64,000 nucleotides of DNA from assembly GCF_047495875.1 (NCBI RefSeq), contig NC_092466.1, positions 19,960,561-20,024,560 on the forward strand, read 5' to 3'. The DNA comes from Pithys albifrons albifrons (lineage: Eukaryota > Chordata > Aves > Passeriformes > Thamnophilidae). A program made the translations under genes and the position numbers. Positions within the stretch are counted from its first letter, which is position 1, and each line of letters begins with the position of its first letter. The notes beneath the pieces are model-generated. The model had not been told where the DNA came from. It ran no database searches and was given only the letters and a program-made list of their open reading frames with translations. This document shows, one piece after another, positions 13,401 through 26,839 of the stretch.

Positions 13401-16400
13401 AGGTTATTCTGAGTGTATCGGGGCTACTGAGAGGGAAGACACCCACCCTGCTCCTCACTGTCCATGCAGCAGAGACCCGACCTTGTTATCTTAAGATTTT
13501 TGAGGCACAACAGATTTTGTTATGTTGACTTAATCTAAGAATATCAATTACTATGTAAATCAGCTGGATCTAAACTGATAAATTTAGCTGGTGATAAATT
13601 AGGTATGCCTGAGCTTTTTCAAGACGATGTCTTCTGAGGCTGTTTCTATGCCCTGGAAGCCAGCTCCCCCTTGTGTTTCGAATTCAGTCTCCCATGCTCA
13701 CTTGAAAAATAAACAAACCAAAAAAAGTGGTCCCTATCTGTATCTGCCTTTAAAAACTGGATCTCATCTAGTTGTTATCATAATGTAACCAATCTTTGAG
13801 ACATACTGTGGCACCAAACAGTTTTCCTCGGTGCTATGGCAGCCTGAAGCTCTTTGTCTTTAATATCTGAGTGTAATTGTTGCAGCCTTTTTCTTTTTTT
13901 TAATAGAAAGAGGAGGCCTGAGTTAAGAAGTTTCTATCCATCTGTCTATTCTGTATTCCCTTTCCCCAAAGTGTCTTGAGTGTTGATCTTGGATGCTGAG
14001 CAAAGTTCATTAAGGTGTCCATTGCATTACATAGCAGTTTTCCTTCTTAGTTAGTCTGAAAGGAAGGAATAAAACCAGATATTTATGTTTCTGAACGCTA
14101 GAGTATCCAGAGTGTATAAGGTGAAAAACTGATCTGTTGCTCAGCTTTTGTTAATATGGGAACTCAAATATCTTGGAATATGCACCTGTGTTTTGCTCAT
14201 ATATTCTCATTTTTTAAATTGTGGTTGAAATAATAAGTTTTCCTAAACTGTGTTGTCATCATTTTAAAGTCAATGGGCCATAAGCAGCATAGTCCTAGAC
14301 TTAAGTTAGTTTTATTTTGGCTCCTGAAGCCAATGACATCACCAGCCACAAGGTCAAAGGTGTGCTTAACCTTCTGTTGTCTGCTTTGTTTCTATGTTTA
14401 ATGACAGCAGTGAAGGGTCAGATTTCCAAATGAACCTGTGATGACTGAAATTGCATTTGCAAATGAAGGCAGGGAATTAAGAACCATGGATGGTTTGGGT
14501 TTTGTGAACATTGCCATCCATTTTTGTAGCTGACTTCTGATGTTGACTAAACCCTCCTAAAGCTGGTATGAATGTGGCCATTGCTTTAGCAGGATCTGTG
14601 TGTTCATATCGCCACACAAGCAATGCCTGTAAATATTGGGCACAAAATGCCTGGGAGGTTGTTTGGAAAAAATTTTTTTGTGTTTCAAACAGTGTTTGAA
14701 GAATACCAGAAACTGGCTGGTAAGAGCATAGAAGACTCTATCAAGAGTGAAACTCATGGTTCACTTGAGGATGCCATGCTGGCTATAGGTAAGAGTGACG
14801 ATGTTTCCCTTCACTTTGTCGGAGTCTGCCACTGTTTCTCCTGTGGTATTTGACTGTTATGAGGTGGATCTACTGTATAAAGGTACCTGGTAGGAAGTAA
14901 AGGGTACCTCTTGGGTAAGATAAATTCAGATTTCAGAAGCACACTGAATTAAGGGAAAGCATGTTGAATCTCTGTCACCTGCTGCCCTGTACTGGCATTA
15001 TCATTCATTCTTACTGAGCCTTTTTGTATGCCTAGTGAAGTGCACAAGGAATATCCGTTGCTACTTTGCAGAGAGGCTGTATCATGCTTTAAAGGTAAGG
15101 CTTTTCATCATAACACACCTGTTTTCATACTTGCCTTAACTTGTAACCTGGCTTTCACCAGTTCATACTAGAAGAGGTAAAGTTTTGGTGAAATCCAGCA
15201 AGCTTGGTACAATTCTTGCAAGAAATAGCAGAATCCCTTCAAATACCTTGGGTAGAAAATCTTTAAGTTTAAGATACCCTTTAAGCTTAAGAAACCAAAG
15301 GAATCTCGCTTTTCTGGTTTAAGAGTCTGCAAGGAGCCCAATCTCACTTTCTAGAACATAGACAAAACCTCTAAAGAAGCTTTTCTAGAGGATTGATTAT
15401 GGTGAAGTTTTACCTTCCATTTTAATAAACTGGAACACAGTATTTTCTTTTTATGAAACAATTCTCTCAAGGACAGTATAAAATGAGTTCCAAATGGGGA
15501 GACATAAGGCATTTGCAGATTGTGCTCAACTGATATGTAAAACTGGTATGTAAAAGATGTCAGCTCTCCCAGTGTTTTGGAAAGATAACTCATTTGTTTT
15601 ATTATAGATGTGATCTTAATTTTCCTGTGAGTGATTAAACAATATTGGTTGAAGTCAAACATTGCATGGGTGATGTTGCAGAAGGACAATGTGTATTCAG
15701 TGCCAATTTCCATATCTGTAGCCTGTGTTCTTTTGTATTTGACATGTACAAAACTTGTAGCACGCTTCCACAGTAGGTGTACAGTGTTGATGGTGGCCTC
15801 TGGGAGGAGCAAGAGGGTTGGCCCTCCAGAGAGAGATGGAGATGATCTGCAGAAGAAGTGATGTTTGAAAGCTGACTCCTCCTGTCCTGGACCAGTTTGC
15901 CCAGCTTATCCCTTGAACACCCACTAACATAACTGACTGATATATCTGTTATTCCAGGGGGTTGGCACAGATGATGGGACTCTGATAAGGGTGATCGTTT
16001 CTCGAAGTGAAGTTGACCTAAATCTTATAAAGCCTGAATTCAAGCGTATTGCAGGAAAGTCTCTCTCCAGCATGATTTTGGTAAGCAGAATCTTGATATT
16101 ATGGTTCTTAGTCATTACAAGTATTCCTAACCTGTCCAGCACTGTGAGATACATCTATGATTGTTTGCAGTAACATTGTCATTTCTCCTGTCATCATGCT
16201 TCTCCTTCATTAGGCCTAGTAACAGATATCTCTTTGAGAGACATATATACTTGAAAGGTGAGTCAGATTGTCAGATTGTATGCTCTATAAGTGACTTGGA
16301 CAAGGCAAACCCAAGAAGAGACTGCACCAAGTTTTTCAAGGACCACACTCTGTATCCATGGACTGCATGATCTCCTAGATGAACTTAAATTAAATGAGTC

Positions 16401-17468
16401 ATTCCTGTTACACCTATCCCACACTGCTGTGCCATTTTCTTCTCTCTCTCTGCTAGCTTTAACTACCTCAGGCCAGTGATATAGAAGTCAAAACAGTGCT
16501 GGGGGTTTTTTGGTAATTTGTTGTTGTTGTTTGGGTTTTTTTAGCTGACTTACCCCATGTGAAAGCCTGGTCTATAGTGAGTTGAGATAAGTTTAGAAAC
16601 TGAATCTTGTCAAAACTTATTGTAGCATTTGAATCTCAGTGAACTGAGAGAAAGTGCCTCCCCTCTTTGGGCGGAAATGCTGTTTTTCACCATTTGTCCT
16701 AAGGACTCTGGGATATTCCTCTCCCCCTGTGCAAATGGCACAGAAGCCCTATCCTTAGCAGTCCCCATGGGAAGTGATGGTTCTGTAATGAAAGCCCTTT
16801 CTTCTAATTGACACTGTCAGAGTCTGTCATGTTGATTAATGATCAGTCTTCAAGGATCTGTACAGCATATTCATCCCTTCTGAGAAGTGTAACTGGCTTT
16901 ACACCTGTCATTACAAAACATTCAAGGGGAGCAATTTTTTTAATCTAGTGAATATTTTGTGTAGTGCTTCTAGAGAAAAATGACCATATTTGCAGCTTTT
17001 TAAAAAATGCCATGTGTCAGGGCTTGCTCTACTGCACTTTCCCTTTCTGTGAGAAGAGTTTCTACACAAATTCTCAGGGACATAAAATCTGAACACAACA
17101 GGCTTTGTTGCTCTCATTCATGCTGACTGTCTGTGCTGCTCTGTAGGGCAGAACCCTGATCAATTGTTCACCTGCATTCCAAAGGAAAGAATTGAATTTG
17201 ATAAATGTTATTTCAGGTGGCAGCTACAAGCCTCATTTCTCCATTCACTTTTGATGGTGTGTCAGCTGGCAATAATTCTGCTGAAGTCTGGTTTGCTCTT
17301 TCCAAAGTCCTTTTCCTGTGTGGGCATATTCCACAGACTGACAAAGTCAGCACTTGGGGCATGCAGAGGAACTTCCATACTCACCTGTTTTTTAATTTTT
17401 TCTCCTATCAGGATGATACCAGTGGTGATTACAAGACAGCCTTGATGAATCTCTGTGGCAGTGACTAA
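4473..17468 (+). CDS. ANXA8: Annexin A8, complete 12-exon gene
   Basis: Calcium-dependent phospholipid-binding protein of the annexin family. In mammals annexin A8 acts at late endosomes and on actin-associated membranes. Coding exons: 4473-4493, 8444-8534, 8797-8891, 9959-10072, 10919-11009, 11599-11678, 12295-12354, 12899-12992, 14693-14788, 15036-15094, 15958-16080, 17412-17468 (TAA at 17466). All introns are GT-AG and the phases join into 326 codons; human annexin A8 has 327. Exon 1 encodes MAWWKAW, closely matching the annexin A8 N-terminus, and its ATG has G at -3 and +4. The four repeats carry GLGT (36-39), GVGT (108-111), IRGT (193-196) and GVGT (268-271). The acidic cap expected 39 residues after each Thr is present: E78, E150, E235 and D310. 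The C-terminus is LCGSD. The donor after exon 3 is weak (GTTCTT). Paralogy to other annexins is excluded by the N-terminus and by near-identity in repeats 1 and 3. Confidence 0.97.
4494..8443 (+). other. ANXA8 intron 1
   Basis: A 3.95-kb intron running from GTGAGT after MAWWKAW to TTTCAG before the SEEEG codons. It holds overlapping open frames of 102-145 codons around 4720-5560 on both strands. None resembles a known protein or has clear splice context. I see no intact mobile element in it. Confidence 0.75.
10330..10420 (+). mobile_element. Degraded CR1 LINE 3' fragment in ANXA8 intron 4
   Basis: The stretch reading TTGGACTTGAAGGTCTTTGG and then CTCTTCCAACTCAAAAT, ending in TGTGATTCT, matches the 3' end typical of avian CR1 elements. 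It is short and diverged, so it is an old insertion. It lies between exons 4 and 5 and does not touch splice sites. Confidence 0.7.
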
Positions 17469-17790
17469 CTCCAGGAGGAAGATGTTGAAAAGGACACTGA
17501 GAAAAAATTAACAGCAAACAAGAGTCTGAAAATGGACATATAGAAAATCTTTCTATTGATCCAAGTGGGGAGAAAAAGAAGATCAAATTCATAGTGAAGA
17601 TTTCCAAAGCTCTTTGAAAGATGTGGATGCTCATTACACATTAAATGCTATCCACTTCCCCGACAGTTTTTAAAACGACGAGGGGGAATGTTAAATTTTT
17701 ATTTTCATTTTGTCCATTGAAATTTCTCTTCTCCCTTAATTCTTTGTGAAAGATGGCACTTTGACATGAAATTAAAGGTTCTTTTAAACC
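17469..17790 (+). other. ANXA8: ANXA8 3'UTR with polyadenylation signal
   Basis: The sequence after the ANXA8 stop has no further annexin coding potential. A canonical variant poly(A) signal ATTAAA lies at 17771-17776, followed by a T-rich stretch. This gives a 3'UTR of about 320 nt. The cleavage position is inferred. Confidence 0.6.
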
Positions 17791-20700
17791 CTCTATAGCT
17801 GTTTCACAAGTCTGAACAACCCTAAAAATCTTAGGTGACCTGAAGCCCTGCTAACTTCACTAGAACAAGCAGATAGCATGTGGACCATTTGATGCTAGCA
17901 GTCTGGATCTGGAAGGAGTCCCAGATATTAATGAGGCTTTAGGGCATGGATCAGAATGCCAGAGGGGCTGGTTTAGCAGCCTTATCTGCATAACTTCAGG
18001 AGGGGTTCCCCAAGGAGCAGTGAACGGCAGAGCCAAGCTGGCTGTATGCATGTGAAAGTTGAATGTTGTGTGACTGCTTTCCTTCTTGCTTGTCTGTTGG
18101 CGAAGTTCAGGGCCTAACATCTATGTCAGACCATGGGGGAATCAAAACTGGGGTGGATGATGTGTTTTTAGTGAATATAGAATATCCTGCCCTTGGGAGC
18201 AGACCTGTTTCTGCTCCTGGTTTCACAGTAACTTCTCAGAAGTCTGTGTACAACCTCAGAAATTGCCTCCAGCCTCCATGACTGCACCTACCACTTGCTG
18301 AGTGAGGCCCCAAATGTGGACAGTGATACAGAGATAGAGGAAGAACAGGATGAAATGGTTTGAGAAGCTGGGGTCTGCCTTGACCACTGATTCTCTACAC
18401 TTAAAGCAACTCATTTAAATGTGTAATTACCAAAAGGCATTGCGTTCAGTAAAGGAGCTTTTGTGATCAAGTGGTGAATTTATTGGCTGAGGAGTGTTTC
18501 CTTGCTTGAACTGCTCAAATTAGCATGAACCAGTGCAGTCAGAGTGGTAACTTAAAAGGTCTTGGGGAGTCCACACCACAGACCTGGGAGCTGGGCTTGG
18601 GGAATCAGCACACCTCTGGTGAACATAAAGAGGAAGAGGTTTCAATCCCTGTCCCTTCAAGTGCTTGTGTTTTCAGTGATATCCTGTTTCTCACCTGGAC
18701 TAAAATCATTTGGAGACATGTCTCTAGACTGAACATCAAGGTCGGAGTTCCTTTCTCGGTTTTTGAGGGATGTGGGCTGGCTACAGGCACCAAAGGACAG
18801 GGAATTTGCATGTCCCTTCTGCTGGCCAAAAGCCCCACTTGATTTAGTCACTTGTTCTAATTGATACCGACGATCAGCCTTCCCTGGTTTTTTGGTGGGG
18901 GTTTTTTCCGAGGGTTGGGGGGTTTTTTTGAGCCGGCTGGTTTCCTCTCTAGGCATGCCAGGGTCGGGAGCAGGAGGCAGGGGCTGCGCTCCGGGACAGC
19001 CGTGCTTACACCTCCATCTGCTGGGGACGGGGCGGCAGGGGCGAGGAGCTGGCACAGTGGGGAGACATTTGCCCCCTTTGCCCCTTTGCTGTCCCTCCCG
19101 CCTGCCGCAGAGGATGCAGCGGGGAAGGCATGTGCTGTCCCCTTCGGGACTGCAGGTCAGGGGCTGCCACCTCGCAGCCCCCGGCACTGGCATCGCTAAG
19201 GGGCTCTGCAGGAATGCGCTCCTCTGGCCAGACTCGCGTAATGAGGTTGAAGTGAAGATGTGACCCATTCCCCTGTGTTTGGGATATTATGTTGGAAAGG
19301 CCAAAGGTGAATTTGTGGCTGCTTGAGAAGGGAGCAGGAATGGCTTACACGACTGCACCACAACACCTCCGTTCCCTGAAGCTGGACAGGCAACAAATGA
19401 GAAGCAACCCCAGATGTGAAGAGCCTAAAATTTGACAAGAAAAGCCTAATGAAAGCTCAGGTCTTCAAACATATTTTAATTCAGTTATCTGATGATTTCA
19501 CTGAACATTTGTGGTTGTATCATCCCGAAGCTCCAGTGGTGGTAGTTGTTGTTATCAGGTTATTCAGGTCAGAGGTTGACTTTTGTTGGCCTGTGCTTAG
19601 AAATGGGTCAGGATTAGAGTTGTTTCACTGTGATTGTGATCCCAATTTATTAATAACAGCTTGGGAGATGTAAACTGAGTTGCCCATATGCTCACAGGAG
19701 ATCAGTAGTAAAGCTGGAAAAGAGAAACAACCACGGGAAGCTGATTCTATCAGCGTAATTGCTGGGAAACAAAACAATTGTAAAACATCAATAAAGATTT
19801 AATTACATATTGATTGCTGCTAAAATGTTCCCTGGGTGAACAGGTGCTTTAATAAATCAGAATCAATTCCTAAGCTGTTCTAACCAGTGTTTTCTAAATG
19901 CAAATATTGACTTAGGGCCTTTCTATTCATTCACAGTATTATTAACATGATTTTATTGCACAAAAACCAAGATAAGAGCTCAGCAAGGAAAAGGTAACAC
20001 AGGCAATGTAAAAATGCTCAGGACTTACGCAGGCCTTCTGCTGTCTATGTACCAGTCTTTCTCCCCATCCTGTGCTGCAGAAAGACCTGTGTACAGGGAG
20101 TTTCCAGGGACTACTAATGCCACCTTGCTGTCCCCCCCACCCCCAGTGGTTGCTCTGTGTCCTCAGATGCGGTGCACACACAGCAGGAGCTGTGCTATCT
20201 GTCAGCCTAGTGGGGTGTAGGTACTTTAACTCTCTTCTCCACTCACAACCAGGTGTACATAGGAATAGCTGTCTCCAACTACAAGCTCTGTTCTTGACGC
20301 CTAGAAAACTAAAAAACTACATTTCAGAGAAGATGCTATTGTATATATATCATATTTTTAACCCCCGTACCTTTCTATTCCAAGAGAAACCTGACCTTAC
20401 ATAGTGTTGCTTAATTCTCCCAGCATCCCAGTGCAGATGTGGCCTGAATCCCAGAGGGCCAACCACAGGATCTCCAGGCAGTGGCCAGCCACAGGAAAGC
20501 AAAGGCTCTGCTTCTTAAGAGGTATGTCATTACTGTGACTTCTGGAGAGAAGAGGAAAAAATTGGATGGGTTTGGCTTCACTTGCATTTCTATTTTGCAA
20601 CAGTGTGGAGTACTTTTTGGATAAAATATATTTAAGTGTTCAAACTGTTCAAAATGCATTGTTTCTGTTGGGAAGTAGACAAAGAGTATAGCAAATATCT

Positions 20701-23039
20701 TAGCTGGGAAAGTGGGAGATCCCTTTACCATCTCCTCATGCTTAGGAAAGTTTTTTTAAGGGCAGGAAATAATCTCAGAAAGATGTTCAGTCTTCCTTTT
20801 TCCCTATGGTTTCCCCGGCAGTAACAGAGGCAACCCTGGCTGCTGTAAGCTGTTGAGCTGGTCCTGGGATGGGGCAGGTCAGGAGCCTTGCCTGAAGCAC
20901 CAGAGCTGACATTGGAACATCTTGGAGGAAGCCCAGAAGCACTTCTTCTCTTTAAAGCAGAGAGTGGGTTTGCCAAAACACACAACAGCACAGTGTGTGG
21001 CCCTGGGGGAAAGGAGAGTGGGTCATGCCAATGTGGATAACCCCAGTGTTTGCTCTGGGGTGGGCTGGAGGGAGGGTCAAGGAGAGAATATCCTCATTGC
21101 TGGGCAGATGAGAGCCTTTCTAAGTGGAAACTGCTGATTGCTTTTTATTCTTAAATTAATAAATTAATGGTAGATTAGTGTTTTATTAATGTAACATGCC
21201 GCAGTGCCACAGGCATCCAGGTGGGATAATGGAGTCTCCTAGTGTCATGTCTTATTGCTTGGCTTTCTTGAAGCAGTCCACTTTGCTGGCAAGGAGGCCA
21301 TATGATAATAAGTTGTGCACCTTCATCAGGGCTATTGGATGGAATCTCCCTTGCAGAGAACATAATAGCAAACCGTAAGATGCTAAGATGGTCTTGTGTC
21401 AAAGACCTGGCACATTTTCCTTCAATTCTGCATTGAACTCCAATGCCTGAGCTGACTCCAAAGACCCTTTAGTGGCTGGGATCAATATCTGCAGAATATC
21501 CCCATGCCTGGGATACTGCAGAAGCCAGAGATGTTTTGTTTGACACAGTGCAGTCAGCTCTTCTTCTCAGACCACATGTAAAGAAGGTCACTCCAATTCT
21601 CCACCACTTCCATTGTTGCAAACATTACTGCCCTTGTAAGTAGTTGTTGTTCAGTCATCTGGTGTCATCCATTTGAACCCAAAGGACTCCTCCCTGAGGT
21701 TCCAAGAAATTATCTGTAGTTTTTGTTGTTTACTAAAAACCCTTGTGTTAGGCTGTAGAAAAGAATTTGTACTTTGGGCTTTGTATCTGGCTCTCTTCCA
21801 AGAAGATGATAAAAACAGTCAGCCCTGGGAACCTGGGCTCCTCTCTCTTTGGTGGAAAGTATTATTTGTTCAAGCTGTGTTTCTGTTTCCCCAATATTCC
21901 TTCCTGTTACAGATCCTAATTAGCCATGTGCGTCAGCATCATGCCTTGGGCTGCTCATGTCTGTTGGAGGCTTAGAACTGGCTTTTCTGACTGGAAGTTG
22001 TATGCCCAACACTAAAGAATGTCACTGGTATGGGAGCTCAAAGCTCCCAAGGACTTTATTCCATAATACTTTGCATTCTTCTAGTTGCAAAGAAGTACTT
22101 ATGGTGATATTTTTCTATGATATATAAATAATGTGATACATCCAAAGTAGTTTTATAGTCCTGAGAAACCTTCTCTGCATTTCTGGTTAGATAAAAGTAC
22201 TTACTACAAAAAAAAAAAAAAAAGCAGATGTCTGCAGGAATCTAACATTTGGAGAAAAAATAGCTCTGGGTCACACAGAGGAACCAGAATTGTTCTCTCT
22301 GTGGTAATGAAAAACAGGATATGTTGTAGGCACAATATTATTAATAAATAGTGAGCAATGCAATACAAATCTGTAATTCAATTTAGGATTTCAGCTGAAA
22401 TTGCTCTTTGGAGTTATAGATGGCAGTGAGCTCTGAAATTGAGTTACAGGCCAAACAGGAACTGAGTCATGTGTAGTAATGTTCTAGGGAAGCATAGAAT
22501 CACAGTCAGCACTGGGAAAAATATTATTGACAGTACTATCTTCACTGAAAAAAGGCATCTGGTGAACATAAATGAAATTTAACTGAGCTTATAAATGGAT
22601 GTAAGGCAGAAAAATGGTGGAAAATAAAAGTCAACATTTAAATGTATTGATTTTTAAATGGTAACTTTATTTTAAAAACTGATACAAGCTAAAAAAACAA
22701 TTATTAAAAGGTTTCACTAATCTGAAGCTGAAACATGACATTTTGGAGGGGAGAAAGTTAATATTTCAGTTTGCCCGAGAACATTTTTTTTCCTTTGTGA
22801 AATAGCTCCTAAATTTTAGTTTAAGCAAAGAACCATGGTTTCCCCTTCAGTTCCTTGGCTTAGCCACTGAGCTGAAAGGTTCCTTGTTATTTTAGCCATA
22901 ACAAAGACTGATGTTATTCAAAAGGAAGGGAAGTCATTGCTTTAAAGGTCACTAGCAATATTCTCTAACAGAAGAGATCAGTGTTGTGAGATCTAATTGC
23001 TGAGTTTAAACATGTCTCGAAAGGTCCAGACAAGAAGAA
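17791..23039. other. Intergenic, no gene; contains a CpG-rich patch
   Basis: No recognisable exon was found. About 18880-19260 is distinctly GC- and CpG-rich against AT-rich surroundings and contains runs of G separated by T. A 16-nt A tract lies at 22208-22223. The remainder looks like ordinary AT-rich non-coding DNA. Confidence 0.5.
18880..19260. promoter_or_regulatory. CpG-island-like patch, function unknown
   Basis: Roughly eighteen CpG dinucleotides occur in about 380 bp. Elsewhere in the window CpG is very sparse outside the young SINE and the LTR. The patch is open on the minus strand for 203 codons, but that frame resembles no protein and probably reflects the scarcity of stops in GC-rich DNA. 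It begins next to a T/G-rich stretch with several G runs. It could be an orphan CpG island (enhancer, or promoter of a non-coding RNA) or an unrecognised insertion. Confidence 0.35.
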
Positions 23040-23084
23040 ATGGGAGAAGTACAGCTGATGCCAATTTCTAGCCTTGCCAGGAAC

Positions 23085-23262
23085 TGCAGCACTGGCACAG
23101 GTTGCCCAGAGAGGTGGTAGATGCCCCATTCCTGAAAACGTTCAACGTCATGTTGGATGGAGCTCTGAGCAACCTGATCTAGCTGAAGATGTCCCTGCTC
23201 ATTGCAGAGGGTTTGGACTAGATCATCTTTAAAGGTCCCTTCCAACCCAAACCATTCTATGG
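23085..23262 (+). mobile_element. CR1 LINE 3'-end fragment
   Basis: The sequence contains GGCACAGGTTGCCCAGAGAG, the segment GGTTTGGACTAGATCATCTT and the ending CCTTCCAACC...CCATTCTATGG. These are hallmark pieces of the CR1 ORF2 end and 3'UTR. The element is 5'-truncated and diverged. Orientation is sense on the plus strand. Confidence 0.85.
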
Positions 23263-26200
23263 TAAATCCACATGTTCCTCACTGCTTGTTATGCTTCTTG
23301 GACTGAAAGAAAATCCCTGCACAAGGCAGTTTTCTGCTCTGCAGACATGATAGCTTGGGATGTCTAAGCAAGAGCTGTGTTACCATGAGTAATACGCTAA
23401 CTGGAATAGCCAAGTAGAGATAGATCTTCACCTCATTGAACTGTCTGTAATAAGGCTAAATAGATTAATTTCAGGAAAGCATTCAGAATCATTATAGGAG
23501 CTGTTAAATAATTAGGATTTTCAAGCAGTAAAGCACAAGATGGGGTTCATCTAAAGCACCAGGTATTGTTCATAATTAAATTGGTGATTCAGTATGATCT
23601 ACTTTTTAAGAACCACACTACGTCTATACTTCCTTTCTCTTTCCCCTTCATATAGATCATCCAGTAAGAAATCCTCAGCCACATTGATTTTCTTTTCCTG
23701 CCAAGCATTCTGTAAAGGCTGGTGAGACAATTTGGGGTACTGAAAACTAGGCTAAATTCAAAGAAGAGCTTGACAAGATAATCTGTCTTTTTGTACATAA
23801 TAATTTTTCTAACAGCTGATTCCCAAATAAAATTATACCAAACAAAAACTTAGAATTGTGGCTTTGGTTTTTGGTGGAAGATAGGGTAAGGAGTCTCTTT
23901 TTGAAGTAGCCACATACCCACTAGGCATTGGTACTTTGTTCTGGTTTCGTGGTGAACTTTCCACATAGTAGTAATGATAGGTCATAACTACTTTGTTAAA
24001 TGTTTCAGTGACAGTAAACAAAGCAGAAATAATTGTCTAGAATACATTGTGCCTTAAAGAGTTCTTACTAGTTTAGGAAAATTGTGTCTGAAAACTGCGG
24101 CATTTGGATGACCTCCCTTTTTCTGTTCTTCCAGCTAATACTAACACTCAAATCTAGTATAAATAAAGGCAAACATTAGTGATAATAGACTTTCAAACTC
24201 AGTCACTGATTTGTTTATAGCTAGGTTGGTACTTGAGGGATCCAGTGCAATTTAAAAGGCAATAAATTGAAACAAAGTCACTCGTTTTGGAGGCTGTTTA
24301 TGAACTCTTTTAATTTGGTGTCATATTTATTTGGGCAGAATTAGATTATCCTATTCATTAGATGCTGTGGCCAGTGATGAATGGAACAACATTCCACATC
24401 AATGGCATTAATTGAATCCTCGTAAGCACAGATAATACCCCTGCAGGAAACAGGAGAAGATGGAAAAGTTCTCCAAAGTAGGTCTGCAAATTCTGCAGTG
24501 ATGAGTGAGCTCTACTGGACAGCCAAGATAGTTGGCAGCAGTTAAATGCTTTTCATTTTTTGTAAGATTACTTTAAGAGTAGTTATGATCTTCAGGCATA
24601 CAATTAAGATGGGTCTCCATGGTGCTAGGCATTGCACAAGTGGATGTTGAGGGAAAACTCCTGCTCTAAGGCTGATTTTAAATAGAAAAATCACACAATG
24701 TACAGGACAGGTGGCAGATGTAGCTAAAGGGGAAATAAGCAGTTTAGGATGTGGTTTAATGGCATAGATTAGCTGTGGTCATAGCTACCTGCTACCCTTA
24801 CAGATCTGATGTACCACCTTTACCCTGGCACTTAACTGACTAGGAGATAAGCTGGTTCTGGGGAACTTAGCTAAGTATTTGTAGCCTGCAGCTGCCAATT
24901 TCTGTCAAGGGGTTGCCTGAACCACCTGCACAGCTCACTGAAGGTGTTCTGTTCCCCCTTCCTTGCTCCCAACCACATACTCTTCACTGTCACTGCTCCC
25001 AGGCCTTGTCTGATCACATGCCAGCCCTAACAGCAAAAAACTGCCTTAGTATTTCTTTGCCTAGGAAGGAAATTACATTCAGCTTAGCCTGAGGCCATAG
25101 CCAAGGCAAGGGAAAAAACCCCTTCAGTGGGCAGGGAACTCTTACCACAGTAATACCAAACCTGTTTCCTTCCTTTCCTGTTGGCTCAGACCCATATCCT
25201 GGTCAGATTACCAGGCTGTGGCTACCACTGGAGTGGAGATAATGCATGGATGAAGGGGAAGGCTGTGCCAGTCATCCAGCTGGCTCTCCTTCCTGAGCTT
25301 GGACATTGCACCCATACATGGGGTTTTTTAAAATGAGACTTCAGCTCAGCAAGCTTAGGAAACCTTTTCAGTATGTCTTGTCCAGGATCACCCATTGAGT
25401 CTGACACAGACTCATGGAGGGCGTAGAGGTCTCCTGAGCTGCAGGCTCATGCCATAAGGAAATTCTTTTGCCTCAGGGGAAATTTATTTCAGAGGGAAGC
25501 ATAATCAAAAAGACTGATAGATCTTTCAGCAAAACTGATTTAAAGCTTGGGTTTGTAAAAATACCCAGATGATTTTCTCCTACCTCATCAATAATACATG
25601 CTTGGGTCTGTTGAAGATTTCTCTGAAATATGTCATTCTTCCAGGGACCGTGTCCTATTGATAGAGCCATAAGCCTCTGCCAATTAATCAGGGCATAATG
25701 CAATGTTCAAAAATGAGCATAAGCTTTTCATGCCAGTCCTCTTTGATTCGTGCCTTTGCTATGATTCCTGCCAGTCCTCTTTCAGATGAGCAGCTGTTAT
25801 GAGTAAATTACTTTATTGTCAGTGAAAGGTGAAAATCAGCCTGAGACATTGATGGGCTTTGGTACAAGACAGTAGGAGCATTACAAAATTTTGAGTTTCC
25901 CACTTGCTTCCTATGGAAGAAACCTTGCTCTTGCACATCCCAGTGGCACAAAGCAGGCAACAGTGTCAAACTGTTGAAGCAACAGTGCCCTGGATGTATG
26001 GGATCCCCCAAGATCTGATGTGACCTATGAAGTCCCTGTATTCCCGATTAATTCTTCCCATCCCTGATGTTCTTCCAATCAGCAGGCAGGGGGCAGGTGT
26101 CCTCAGCAATGTGCACCAGGACTGTTCTCCAGGGAAATTCAGGAGCTGTAGTTGGAGGGAATTTTCCTAAATGTTTTGATCACATACCCCAAACCCTCCT

Positions 26201-26369
26201 GCCGCGTGAATGAGAGGGGCGGGGCAGCGTATGTCAGGAACGATGATTGCTCGTGCTTAAAAACGAGGTGCCAGAATTCGTCACTGGGAGCCCTGATCAC
26301 TCTGATCTTTCCCATGGCATGTCCTTTGCCAGGGGCAAAAGGGCTACGAGGCAGTAAGTAGCACTGTCC

Positions 26370-26440
26370 TAATTTTGCTGAGGCAGAAACAGAGGTGAGT
26401 GACTGGTTCAGGGTCAGCTTCTGACCTGCGCTGTCAGTAT
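26370..26440 (+). mobile_element. Possible MIR-type SINE fragment
   Basis: TGAGGCAGAAACAGAGGTGA followed by GTGACTGGTTCAGGGTCA resembles the MIR core (consensus type: gaggcacagagaggttaagtgacttgcccaaggtca). It is short and diverged, as expected for an amniote-wide ancient element. Confidence 0.4.
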
Positions 26441-26839
26441 TGCTGTCCTGACAAACTGCTCTCTGCCAAGGTCTCAAAGTGGTTAAATCAGTAATAGCCA
26501 CAGAGGCAGTAGCAGGGACATCTATAAAACTAACCATTTCAGAGCTCTAATTTCATAAGCAAGCTAATTGCAAATATTATATCTAAGAACATTTCCAGCC
26601 ATCTGCAGGAAGGGAATGTCACAGTGCTTGAAAGGCATCATGTATTTATGACTGTGTCTTGCTAATAAATAAATCTGGCACAGTGAGTTTTGGATGTCAT
26701 TATGCTTGCTAGTCATGCAGAACAAACATCCCTTGCTGTTACTTGGAGGTATTTACACACCCTCTTAATTGTGGTATTAGAATAATTCTTGTTACATTTC
26801 ATGTCTGTTTTAGAGTATAGAACTGAGTGAATAGGGGAC

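Noticed and set aside
18657..19268. 203-codon open frame on the minus strand
   Set aside because: GC-rich sequence lowers stop frequency, the product is low-complexity and resembles no family, and no splice or promoter context supports it. Kept only as a CpG-patch finding.
22208..22223. A16 tract as the tail of a processed pseudogene
   Set aside because: No recognisable coding sequence or poly(A) signal in the expected place upstream, and no flanking duplication.
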